64,000 nucleotides of DNA. Origin: CAIYRG01 sp964494505. Lineage in GTDB: Bacteria > Pseudomonadota > Alphaproteobacteria > Micropepsales > Micropepsaceae. The stretch is from positions 1 through 64,000 of the forward strand of contig CAZBRO010000017.1 in NCBI GenBank assembly GCA_964494505.1. The letters run 5' to 3'. Shown piece by piece: positions 38,039 through 47,148 of the stretch (position 1 is its first letter; the number at the start of each line of letters is the position of its first letter). The position numbers were made by a program, and so were the translations under genes. Under the pieces are notes generated by a model that did no database searches, was not told where the DNA came from, and saw nothing but the letters and a program-made list of their open reading frames with translations.

Positions 38039-41000
38039 TCAGCCGCGCAAATTCAACGCATCCCAGGGTGGCTGCAACCCACCCGGGATGTCGATAGAGC
38101 CCGTCGTGACATTTCCGAGCACCGCCGCGGTCTTGGCGCCGGACACCTGGATGGACACCTCGCCGCCACGGACGCGATTGGCATTCACGATGGCAACCGA
38201 TGTCGCCATCCGAACCGCGAGCTTTCCATTCAGGCGGGCCTCGACCCGATTGTCGTTGAACAGGCACTCACCCGGGGCAAAAATGTCAACTGCCGGAGCG
38301 TTACCGCGAGCGTAGAACACGTTGCCGATCACCGACCCGCGGGCAAGCTCAGGCTGTTGCGTCGCTGTTGCGTCGGAATTGCCGGAGTCGAAGGAAGCGA
38401 TGTAGGGACGGCCCGCGCCAAGAACCATCATGCGGTTGTTGTCGACTTTCACGACCGACACATCGCCGGTGTGCGAAACCGGATTTTGCGAGTCGAGGCC
38501 GATGACGGCCAGCGCCATCCATGTTCCGCTGTTTGTCTGCTGATCGCTGGGCGCGGCGTCGCGCTGTACCCGATTGTGGTTGACGTCGAATTCCGTGAAC
38601 GGCGAACGCAGGACAATGCCCGCCGCGAGGCCGAGAAAATCCCCAGGAGGCGCGATTTCCGTCACCTCGTTGCCGGTAATCCGCGCGCGGTCCACACCGA
38701 CGGTCATAATACCGGCCCGCAAGGTCGAGCGCTCGCTCTGCGCGCCGATGCGCCGGATCATGTTGCCGGCGATGGTCGCCGACTCGGCGCGTGAGATGCC
38801 GATGCCCGTAGCCGAGGCGGTGCCGGTCTCATTGAAGGGGCCGATATCCTGGATATGGTTGTTCTCGATCGAAACGGAGCCTCCATCGGCGTCATCGGTC
38901 GAGAGAATACCGTTGCCGCATTTCTCGATGATGTTCAGCTTGACGATCAGGTCCCTTGAGGGCGCGCCGATCGCAATGCCGAAGCCGCCGAAGCCGCTGA
39001 TCTGATTGCTCAAGATCTGGCATTGATCGGAACCGTTTCTGTCGAGCCCGGTCGCGAGTCCGATTCCAACCGTCTTCGCCGCGCGCGCCGCTGTGGTGGT
39101 GGCGGAATTGACGACCTTGTTGCCCTCGATCAGCAAGCCGTCGAGGTCGCAGACGATCCCGCTGCCCGTCACCGCTATGCTGTTGCGGCTGATCGTCATG
39201 GACGAGCCCGGAGCGCCGAGGCCAAGCGCGGAGATGGCGCGCTGGCTGCAGCCGAGTATCTCGTTGCCGCAGATCCGGGTGCTCAGCAAATGGAGCACTA
39301 TTCCTTGGAGCGAAACCGCTCTGGTTTGCGCCAAGATGATATTGTCCTCGATGGCGAGCGCGCCTGTGACGAGGAATCTCGTCTTTACGTCCTTATTTGT
39401 GGCCGGCACGGCAGGGTCGTTGGCCAGAATCGCAACGGGGGCGAAGATCACGTTCTCGCTGATGCTCGCTCCGACCACGATGCCCTGCAGCGAGATCGCA
39501 GCGGATTGTGCGTTCCCGTCCAGTTCGGCGATCACCAGCTGGCGCAGCGAGAGCCCGATCGCGGTCGAAACCGCGATCGCCGATTGTTCGGCGCGCAAGG
39601 AAAGTATCGCGAGCTTCTCGATGCCGACCGCGATGCAATTCTCGATGACGAAGGCTGTCCCTGCAGCGGAGATCAGAGTCGCCGGTCCCTCGCCCCGGAT
39701 GCACAACGACCGGCCATTCCGTATGCTGACGGGTTCCTTCAAGGCATAATGGCCCGGCCCGAGACACAGGGTCCCGCCCGTCACCCGCAACTGGTTGACC
39801 CCGTCCTGGATGGTGAATTGGCCGCTCTGATGCGATTCCACCGTGACGCAGGCCTGACAACTGCAATCGTGGCCGTCGCCGCCTTTGGGCGGCCAGGGGT
39901 GCCTGCAGTCGCTCACCTGGCCGGCGCCAACGTCCCAGATGCCGAGCCGCGCGTAATGGTGATGGATGCCCCGCGGCGGCGCGCGGTCGAGAAGCTCGAC
40001 GCTGGCATTGGCGGTGCGGGCGGCGAACACCCAATAGTCGCCCGGGCGGAATCCCTTGGCGCCGGTCGAATCGAACGACACGGTCACGCCGTTTTCCAGG
40101 AGCAGCGCCGTGCCGGCCGCCGGCACGGCGACGAGCCCGGTCGAGCCGCCCGCGTCGAGGTCCTGGACCTGCACCGGCGTTCCGCTCGAAACGGTGCGAA
40201 AGACGAGGCCCTTCTGGTCCCAGCGGCGCACCCGCAAATTCCGCGTGCGCGGCAGATCGGAGTCCGGGAAGGTGCCGGGGAGCATACCGGCGGGCAGGGC
40301 CGGCGAGAACTGAATGCGCCGCGTGGCGTCGATCACGGTGACTTTCCGAATCTCGCCGGGGATCTGCGCGAATTCGTGGATGTCGTCGGTGATCTCGACC
40401 CAATCGCCGGTGTTGAATCGGAGAACGTCGTCGCGGCCCAGCGTTTCGAGCTGCAGCTCGCCGCCCGAGACGATGCTGGCGACGCGGCTTCCGACGCTTG
40501 AATTTTCGCGCGACCATTTGAAGGTGGCGCCGGCGCCGGGCTGTCCCGGATCGTGGATTTCGATGCGATAGGTCTGGTTCTCCAGCCCGCGATAACCGCC
40601 GCTCGGCGGAAGCTCGCAAGGATCATCGACGGGCGCGGCATCGAACGTGCCGGTGGTCAGAACGCCGGTCGAAGCCGCAATCAGCGTGCTCCAGCCGGGA
40701 ATGTCCGTATCGAGCGAGGTGCAGATAATGCCGGTCCCCACATCGCCATCGAGGACCCGCACCTGCCAGACCGTCTGGACGCGCGCGGTCGTATCCACGC
40801 CCAAGGCGGTCTCGACCAGATCGGGATTTTCCAGCGGCGTGACTTCGCGATCCCACACATCGAGATAGACAAGACGGTGACCCGTCGTGGGCAGCGCCGG
40901 AGGATTGGGCAGGTAAGGTTGCGCCGGATAAGCAATGGGATCGGCGAATTGCGGCTCCGACATCAGGTCGTCAAAGATGCGCTTCGCGGGATCGACCGAC

Positions 41001-41278
41001 ACGGCGCCATGGTTCTCCGCTAGGAGCCCATCGACATAGAGCCTGCCTTTGGCGATCTGCAGCGTGCCGCCGGCAACGGCGATCTTGAACGCGTCCGGTG
41101 TCGTGGATGAGACGGTCGCGCGGCCCAAGACATCGCTCGCCAGAGCGCGCAAGCGCCGGTCGAGAATGGCAGCCAGCTCGTTGGCGTCGCCATCCAGCAT
41201 GACCCGGCCCTGCTGCAGCTCGACTCCGGCATAATCGAGAAGCGGATTAAAACGGACTCTCGAAAGGTCGGCCCCCAT
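38039..41278 (-). CDS. DUF6519 / right-handed beta-helix protein of the contractile injection system
   Basis: 1079 residues. The N-terminal domain (RVRFNPLLDYAGVELQQGRVMLDGDANE) is the DUF6519-type start repeatedly found in extracellular injection-system loci. Around residues 480-490 a Cys cluster (HDCSCQACV) marks the switch to a long parallel beta-helix (IQDGVNQLRVTGGTLCLGPGHY onward; many N-x-I/V repeats such as NNRVxx and GNEVxE) to about residue 1060. Beta-helix proteins in tail loci are usually fibres, spike-like adhesins or polysaccharide-active proteins. A ggagga ribosome site precedes the ATG. It could be a target-binding fibre or an exported payload. Confidence 0.8.
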   Translation of the reverse strand: MGADLSRVRFNPLLDYAGVELQQGRVMLDGDANELAAILDRRLRALASDVLGRATVSSTTPDAFKIAVAGGTLQIAKGRLYVDGLLAENHGAVSVDPAKRIFDDLMSEPQFADPIAYPAQPYLPNPPALPTTGHRLVYLDVWDREVTPLENPDLVETALGVDTTARVQTVWQVRVLDGDVGTGIICTSLDTDIPGWSTLIAASTGVLTTGTFDAAPVDDPCELPPSGGYRGLENQTYRIEIHDPGQPGAGATFKWSRENSSVGSRVASIVSGGELQLETLGRDDVLRFNTGDWVEITDDIHEFAQIPGEIRKVTVIDATRRIQFSPALPAGMLPGTFPDSDLPRTRNLRVRRWDQKGLVFRTVSSGTPVQVQDLDAGGSTGLVAVPAAGTALLLENGVTVSFDSTGAKGFRPGDYWVFAARTANASVELLDRAPPRGIHHHYARLGIWDVGAGQVSDCRHPWPPKGGDGHDCSCQACVTVESHQSGQFTIQDGVNQLRVTGGTLCLGPGHYALKEPVSIRNGRSLCIRGEGPATLISAAGTAFVIENCIAVGIEKLAILSLRAEQSAIAVSTAIGLSLRQLVIAELDGNAQSAAISLQGIVVGASISENVIFAPVAILANDPAVPATNKDVKTRFLVTGALAIEDNIILAQTRAVSLQGIVLHLLSTRICGNEILGCSQRAISALGLGAPGSSMTISRNSIAVTGSGIVCDLDGLLIEGNKVVNSATTTAARAAKTVGIGLATGLDRNGSDQCQILSNQISGFGGFGIAIGAPSRDLIVKLNIIEKCGNGILSTDDADGGSVSIENNHIQDIGPFNETGTASATGIGISRAESATIAGNMIRRIGAQSERSTLRAGIMTVGVDRARITGNEVTEIAPPGDFLGLAAGIVLRSPFTEFDVNHNRVQRDAAPSDQQTNSGTWMALAVIGLDSQNPVSHTGDVSVVKVDNNRMMVLGAGRPYIASFDSGNSDATATQQPELARGSVIGNVFYARGNAPAVDIFAPGECLFNDNRVEARLNGKLAVRMATSVAIVNANRVRGGEVSIQVSGAKTAAVLGNVTTGSIDIPGGLQPPWDALNLRG

Positions 41279-41302
41279 AGGTGGTCCTCCAAACAGAAAT
41301 GA

Positions 41303-43423
41303 TCAGGTGGCGTAGAACAGGCCCGCGTGCAGTCCGAAACGTAGATATTCGTCGAGGCGTATCTTGAGATTGGTCTCGCGCTGCGGCTGGAACAGCGCGT
41401 GCAGCACGCCCATCTCGCTTTCGTCGTGGGCGCCTTCGCGGATCGATTTGTCGGTGGCGTGCCGAAGCTGGCCGTAACCGGGATCGCCATAGCGCAGCGA
41501 GGTGAAATGCGGCAGCACCTGGGGATGATCCTTATCCGGCACGCAGCGGTAGCGCCTCGGCGTGATCGAACCATTGGGCACGTAGCAGAAGCGGATGCAG
41601 CCTTCCTGCCGGCGCTCAGCGATGATGGGCGCTATCCAGGTTTCGGGCGGGGACGGGCCGAGTTGAGCGAAGAAGATGCTGTCGGAAGCGAGTTGGATCA
41701 GCTTCGCGTGTAGCTTTCCGATCATGGTGGATTCGGTGAAAGTCAGCGTGCCACCCGGGCCGCCCGCGCCGTCTGCCGCATAGGCGACGTTCTCCGGCGC
41801 GCCCGCATCGACGATGGAATTGCCGATTGTGATGGCGGCGCCGGCAACAATCTGAAGCGGACCCGTGCTGCAGCGCTCCATGGTGATTTGAGCAAAGGGG
41901 TGCTCGACGATGAGGCTGGGCGCGCCGGGCGAAACGGCGGTGCCATCTGGGTTGAGCGCGAGCCCCGGCACCAGCGTGCAATCGCGCAAGATCAGTTCGC
42001 GCGGCTCATCGTCGGCGAACGCGGCAAGCCGCAAGGCGCCGCCCGAAATCACGAGCCCGTCGAGCACCAGGCGCCCGCGCGCGCCGATGGCGAGCGTGAT
42101 CTCGCCGCCCGCGGCGATCAGCGGCCTCGCGGAATCGCGCGCGGCGGCGACCACTTCGAGTCCGGGCGCGCCGGGCGCGGTGACGTCGTTGATCTTGAAC
42201 ACCGGCGTCTGCGGATAGACGAGGCTGTCGCCGATGAGGAGACGTCCGCCACCGGCAATCGCGTCGAGCTGCGGCTGCAGAGGATCGCCATTGGCGACAG
42301 CCGTTTGGGGGAGAAGCGTTTCGCCCTCGGGCGTGCGCTCATATTCGCCGCCGCCGATTTCGCGCGTCTGCCCGTAGTGGAACGTCGCGAGCAAAGGACC
42401 GTCGGCGGGCGCGCCCAGCAGCACGCGCCCGCGCTCCGGATCGACGCCGATGATCCCCGCCGGCACCGAGCCTTCGTGATTCCAGCCGATGACGTTTCCG
42501 CCGGAATCGAGGATGTCGCGCAAATCCGCTACCCGGATTTGCGCCACCGGCACCGCCGTTGGCGGATTTCCGGGGCGCAGCAGAACGAGGCTCTCACCAG
42601 GACCGTAATCGTCGTCGAGCACGGCATCGGGCGCGGGGTTGACGCTTGCTTGCGCCGCGCGCACCGCGAGCGCCATCAACCGCACCGACAAAGGCTCCGG
42701 CACGTTCACCGGCTCGGCCAGATGGCTGATGTCGTCCTCGGTCTGGGCATGGCGGAAGAGGCACAAATCGGCGCCCAACGGATTGACGCGGAATTTGCGC
42801 CCGCTCGCGTCGCCGGGATCGGGCGTCAGCGGCACCGCGGTCAGGGGAAGGGATTCAAGCCGCCACAGGAAAATGCCGATATTCGGGATGTTGTATTTGC
42901 CGCTTCCGGTTTCCGGCCGGCGCATCTCGCCCGTGTGCGCGAAAATGTTGAACGCGCCGTCGCAGCGGAACCCCGCCGCAATGTCGCGCAAATCCGCGGT
43001 CGCATAGGAACTTCCCCGGATGTGCTTCATGTACTGGCTGGTCGCGAGCTGCTGGAAGAATTCGACGGCATGGGCCGGCCAGCCGGTGACGTCGCTCGCC
43101 AATTCCTCCAGCATCAGCGCGGTGCCTTTGCGGCGGCGGAGCGCGATGGTGTTGGCCACTTCGGCGCGCGGCGAAGCAATCGCCGGCGTCACCCCGTGCA
43201 GCGGGCGATAGCCGATCAGGTCTCCGATATAGGGCACCACCCATTCGGCGCAGGTTTCGATGAACTGATCGTCGTAGAGCTGTTCGATGTTTTCTTCGAG
43301 CGCGGCGAATTGTTCCGCGAGCACGCCCACCAGCGCGCGCAGAGGCTCTCCCTGGTCCGCATCGCGCAAGCGATAGACCGCCGGCAAGAGCGCATAGAGA
43401 CGATCGGCGGTGAGGCTTGTCAT
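41303..43423 (-). CDS. Tail protein I-like / baseplate-associated protein with beta-rich C-terminus
   Basis: 706 residues. Starts YALLPAVYRLRDADQGEPLRALVGVLAEQ...LYDDQFIETCAEWVVPYIGDLIGYR, the P2 gpI-like fold that links the wedge to fibres. The C-terminal half is beta-helix-like (LVLDGLVISGGALRL, LILRDCTLVPG) and probably forms the fibre-proximal part. Start ATG 43423 overlaps the upstream stop (ATGA). Comparable to Afp13/Pvc13-position proteins in composition but with a distinct middle. Part of the eCIS. Confidence 0.82.
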   Translation of the reverse strand: MTSLTADRLYALLPAVYRLRDADQGEPLRALVGVLAEQFAALEENIEQLYDDQFIETCAEWVVPYIGDLIGYRPLHGVTPAIASPRAEVANTIALRRRKGTALMLEELASDVTGWPAHAVEFFQQLATSQYMKHIRGSSYATADLRDIAAGFRCDGAFNIFAHTGEMRRPETGSGKYNIPNIGIFLWRLESLPLTAVPLTPDPGDASGRKFRVNPLGADLCLFRHAQTEDDISHLAEPVNVPEPLSVRLMALAVRAAQASVNPAPDAVLDDDYGPGESLVLLRPGNPPTAVPVAQIRVADLRDILDSGGNVIGWNHEGSVPAGIIGVDPERGRVLLGAPADGPLLATFHYGQTREIGGGEYERTPEGETLLPQTAVANGDPLQPQLDAIAGGGRLLIGDSLVYPQTPVFKINDVTAPGAPGLEVVAAARDSARPLIAAGGEITLAIGARGRLVLDGLVISGGALRLAAFADDEPRELILRDCTLVPGLALNPDGTAVSPGAPSLIVEHPFAQITMERCSTGPLQIVAGAAITIGNSIVDAGAPENVAYAADGAGGPGGTLTFTESTMIGKLHAKLIQLASDSIFFAQLGPSPPETWIAPIIAERRQEGCIRFCYVPNGSITPRRYRCVPDKDHPQVLPHFTSLRYGDPGYGQLRHATDKSIREGAHDESEMGVLHALFQPQRETNLKIRLDEYLRFGLHAGLFYAT

Positions 43424-46400
43424 GCCATCTGCTCCAGCTGATCGAGAGGTGAAGGATCGAGTGTCAGCAATTCGGCCGGCTGCACGATTGCGTTCTGCAC
43501 GCGCATGCGCGAGGCGAGAAGCCGCACCTGCTTGGACGGCACCGTCTGAGCCAGCGGCTGTGTTCCCCCGTAAAGCAGCGTCAGATCGAGTGCGACGACG
43601 CCCGGCACGGCCTGCGCGACGGCGATGACATCGGACTGCTGCACGGGCTCGCCGAGGCCGCGCGTGTCGAAGGCGTAATGTGCCCGAAGCGCGGCCTCCA
43701 CATTGGCGAGCACGGTTTTCGGGTCGTAAACGGAATCGCATTTCACCTTGATGCCGATGCGGAACGTGCTCGGCTGATATCCGAGCAGCATCACGGAGAC
43801 ATGCGGATCGCCGCTCGATTGCAAGGCGCCGAGCAGATTGGTCCAGACCGGGCTCGCCGGCGTAATGGTCTTCCCGTCCGGCGCGGCAATGGTAATGGCG
43901 ATAGCGGGGCCCGAAGGCAAATTCATCACCTGCGCCTGCGCCTTGCCGATGCCGCTGAAGGCGCGTGCAAAATCCTCATAATCCAGAACCGACACCACGC
44001 GTCCCAGCGTGCGCGTGGTGATCGGCATGCTGTCGCGCGCGACATCGGGACTTTCGGGGTCGGTGCCGCCTTCGGCAGCGAGCGGGTTGGCCACGCTCTT
44101 CAGCCCGAGCGGCCGGGTCATGAGCTGGGTCAGCGTACCGGAACCCACATTGCCGTCGACGCCCAGGCCCTTGCGGTAATTCGCAACGAGGTTGTTGCTG
44201 CCGCTCGGCGGACGCGCGCCGCGCACACCGTCGCCGAAGACGATGAAATCGCGGCCCTGCTCGTCGGTGGTCAGTGTGTAGGCGTGCTCGGCCGGAGCGG
44301 CGCCGAACATGGTGGAACGCTCTTCCCACGCGATATCGCCGACACGCACGGTAAGTTCGGCGGCAGCGCCGATCTCGTTCGGCGCGGCGCGATAGGTGAG
44401 CGGAAGCTGCTTCAGCTCGAAACGCTGGAACGGCACGCCGGCATTGCCGGAGCCCAGGATCTGCGTGACCGATTCGCCGTGGGAGGCGGCGACCACATTG
44501 CCGTAGACGACGACCGTCTCGCGCTTGAGCGCCCAAGGCAGCGGCGGGTCGATGACCAGCGTGCCGCCGTCCGCAGGAAGTGCGGCGGGCGTCGCCGAAA
44601 TGAGGGTCGTAACGTGGACGCCCTCGCCGGCTCCATCGCTGCGGTCGCCCTTGACGATCACGCGCCGTCCGGCGACCAGCCCATCGAGCGAGGCTGCAAC
44701 CGAGAAAGTATCGCCCGAAACCGCGGTCGTCAGCGGGGCGCGCGCACGCGGCAGCAATTCGGAGCGCGCGAAGACCGTCGTCTCGCGCACCGCCGATGCG
44801 TAGAGCGAGAGATTCTGGCCGGACAATGTGAGATAGGTCGACTTTCCGGAAATCGCGAATTCCGCGCGCGAACCGAACGACGCCGAATCGATATGGTAAA
44901 GCTCGATGTAATCGGGCTTCGACAGCAGCGCATAGGAGCCCGCGAGAACCCCTGTGTAGTCGCGGTCGAGACTGATGGTCGTGGATTGGTGGCCCAGCAG
45001 CACACGGGCGACCTGGCCTGCGCGCAACGCGTCCGTCTGGACGCTCAGCGCATCGGCCATGCGGTTCACGCCTTTTGCCGCCGCCTTGCGAAGGCGCTGC
45101 ACGGCTTTTTCCACCGGGGCGGTTGCGCCTTGGGCAATGGCGCCAAGCAATGGCGCGAGCGCTCCGGCAGCCGCACTCCCCGCAGCAATCGGATCGGAAT
45201 GAATGGAGAGCGCCTGTTGTAGATCATCGCGCACTTGCGATTGCGCGGAGATGAACTGATCGAAGCCCGCGGAAACATCGGCGCCGCTCGGCAGGTCGTC
45301 CGGCGACAGAAGCATGGGCAACAGCGCCGCGCCGATGCGCGGATCGAGCAGCCCGGTCGCCAGCACCACGGTCGCGACGGTGAAATCGGGCAGCACCTGT
45401 TTGGCCTGAGCATTGGCTGCATCGACCGCATCGCACACACTCTCGGCCGTGGCGAATGGCACGCGCGGCTGCAGGGTGAGTTCGGCTTCCAGCCGGGCCA
45501 GATGCGCCGTTGCGGCCGTGCCCGCCACCACCGATTCCACGAGATTGGCGTGCGCCTGCCAAAGGCCGCGCAAATCGCGGCCGACCGCACCGATCTTATC
45601 GTCGAGCGACACGGTGACGGTGCCGACCAGGGACGTTAGATCACCGATGCCGGTGGTGAAGAGATTGGGTTGCGCCGCGGGCTGCTGCACGGGGCCGGCG
45701 GACGGCGCGCCGATGGTCGAGATATTGCCCTGGGTGAGGCCGTTCACTGCGCCGATGACGGAATTGAGCGCATCGGCCACAGGACCCAGACTCGCGGCGG
45801 TGTCGGCGGCTGCCTGTTGCACCGACGCGGTCACGTTCCCGACCAGGTCGCGCAGCGGCGTCATCACCTGCTGTGCGACATTGCCGATGGCTTCGGGCAA
45901 TTTGCTCGCGACATCCAGCGCGCTGCGCGCGACATCGGCCGGAAGCGACGCGATCCGCTGCACCATGGTGCCGGCGGCGCTGCCCAAGGTCGCAGCCGAG
46001 GTTGCGCTTTCGCGCGCAATCGACAATTCGGTCGCGTGAACCGTGTCGCGCAGCACGTTGGCGGCTTCCATCGCCGAGACATGGGTGACGATCTGGAGAC
46101 CCGATCCGGTGCCGGGCGCGAAGATGTCGAATTGCGGCCATTCCTTGCGCTGGGCCTGGGTGAGCTGGCTCGGGCTTTCGAGGCCGAGATAGCTCGCCTT
46201 GAATTCATCGCTAAGAGCGGGCCAGGAGGCGGCGTTGTGTCCGAAGATCGCCGCGCGTTCGCGAAGCGCATAGATCGACGGCGGATCGGCCGTCTGCATG
46301 AACGGCGCCACCGATCCCAACGGCGTGTCCCAGGCGACACGGGTGCGCGCGTTAGCATTGTCGGGCTCGACCCTGGTGAGCACACGCGCATCCCAGCGGT

Positions 46401-47148
46401 TCGAGGTTGAATCCTGTACAAATTGCGGACCGACGAAGAGCAGCGTGTCGCCGGGCTTGAGCTGCGTCGAGGTGCCGGTAAGCCAGGTCTCCACCGCTCC
46501 GAACAGCGGCGGCCGGTCCTCGTCGGTAACCGCGCGCATCGCGTTCCATTGCGGCCGCGCGTCGGGCAGCACGTCGACAGTCTCGAACACCTGCGGCTTT
46601 TCGCCGGGCCCCGGCACGCTCTGGACCTTGAAGCCGATGTCGAGGGCGAGCGTCGAGGGAATGCCGGTGATGAAATTACCGGGTTCCGGGGAAAGATTGG
46701 GAGGCGGCGTAGGCGGCGTTTCCAGTGCGAAGGCGAGCCAGGTCTCCGCCGCGATGCCCGGACGCAAGCGGTAGCCGACGAGCTTGCCCATCTCCTGCAG
46801 CGAGACGCGTTCCTTGGCCGTGCGCAGATAGGATTCGTTGACGATGCGCTCCTGGTAAAAAGTGAGGACATCGGCCGAGCAGGCGAACGCATCCAGAAGA
46901 CCGATGGTGAAATCGCCGTCGTCACGCGTCCGCAGACCCGCCAGCGGCGCGAACTGCGAAGAGGACAGCCGCGCATGCAGGCTGGCGCGGAACTGGGCGT
47001 AATCGCCGATACGATAGGCGATGGACGACAAGCCGTCGCGATTGGTCACCCCTTGCGGGGTCGCGACATCGACGCCCTCGCAGCAGCCGCAGCAATTGTC
47101 GGGCGGCGCCGGAATGGTTGGCTTCAGGTTGGGAGTGGGTGCGTTCAT
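43420..47148 (-). CDS. Large baseplate wedge protein (gpJ/Afp12-like)
   Basis: 1242 residues. The N-terminus carries a Cys cluster (NCCGCCEG, residues 18-25). This is followed by IAYRIGDYAQFRASLHARL and GLLDAFACSADVLTFYQERIVNESYL, the typical opening of putative baseplate assembly proteins (phage gpJ/gp6 type). A helical Ala-rich insertion of about 300 residues (roughly 370-670) is unusual. The C-terminus returns to the wedge fold (VLDYEDFARAFSGIGKAQ, VLANVEAALRAHYAFD). With the next upstream gene it should form the baseplate wedge ring. ATGA overlaps at both ends. Confidence 0.85.
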   Translation of the reverse strand: MNAPTPNLKPTIPAPPDNCCGCCEGVDVATPQGVTNRDGLSSIAYRIGDYAQFRASLHARLSSSQFAPLAGLRTRDDGDFTIGLLDAFACSADVLTFYQERIVNESYLRTAKERVSLQEMGKLVGYRLRPGIAAETWLAFALETPPTPPPNLSPEPGNFITGIPSTLALDIGFKVQSVPGPGEKPQVFETVDVLPDARPQWNAMRAVTDEDRPPLFGAVETWLTGTSTQLKPGDTLLFVGPQFVQDSTSNRWDARVLTRVEPDNANARTRVAWDTPLGSVAPFMQTADPPSIYALRERAAIFGHNAASWPALSDEFKASYLGLESPSQLTQAQRKEWPQFDIFAPGTGSGLQIVTHVSAMEAANVLRDTVHATELSIARESATSAATLGSAAGTMVQRIASLPADVARSALDVASKLPEAIGNVAQQVMTPLRDLVGNVTASVQQAAADTAASLGPVADALNSVIGAVNGLTQGNISTIGAPSAGPVQQPAAQPNLFTTGIGDLTSLVGTVTVSLDDKIGAVGRDLRGLWQAHANLVESVVAGTAATAHLARLEAELTLQPRVPFATAESVCDAVDAANAQAKQVLPDFTVATVVLATGLLDPRIGAALLPMLLSPDDLPSGADVSAGFDQFISAQSQVRDDLQQALSIHSDPIAAGSAAAGALAPLLGAIAQGATAPVEKAVQRLRKAAAKGVNRMADALSVQTDALRAGQVARVLLGHQSTTISLDRDYTGVLAGSYALLSKPDYIELYHIDSASFGSRAEFAISGKSTYLTLSGQNLSLYASAVRETTVFARSELLPRARAPLTTAVSGDTFSVAASLDGLVAGRRVIVKGDRSDGAGEGVHVTTLISATPAALPADGGTLVIDPPLPWALKRETVVVYGNVVAASHGESVTQILGSGNAGVPFQRFELKQLPLTYRAAPNEIGAAAELTVRVGDIAWEERSTMFGAAPAEHAYTLTTDEQGRDFIVFGDGVRGARPPSGSNNLVANYRKGLGVDGNVGSGTLTQLMTRPLGLKSVANPLAAEGGTDPESPDVARDSMPITTRTLGRVVSVLDYEDFARAFSGIGKAQAQVMNLPSGPAIAITIAAPDGKTITPASPVWTNLLGALQSSGDPHVSVMLLGYQPSTFRIGIKVKCDSVYDPKTVLANVEAALRAHYAFDTRGLGEPVQQSDVIAVAQAVPGVVALDLTLLYGGTQPLAQTVPSKQVRLLASRMRVQNAIVQPAELLTLDPSPLDQLEQMA

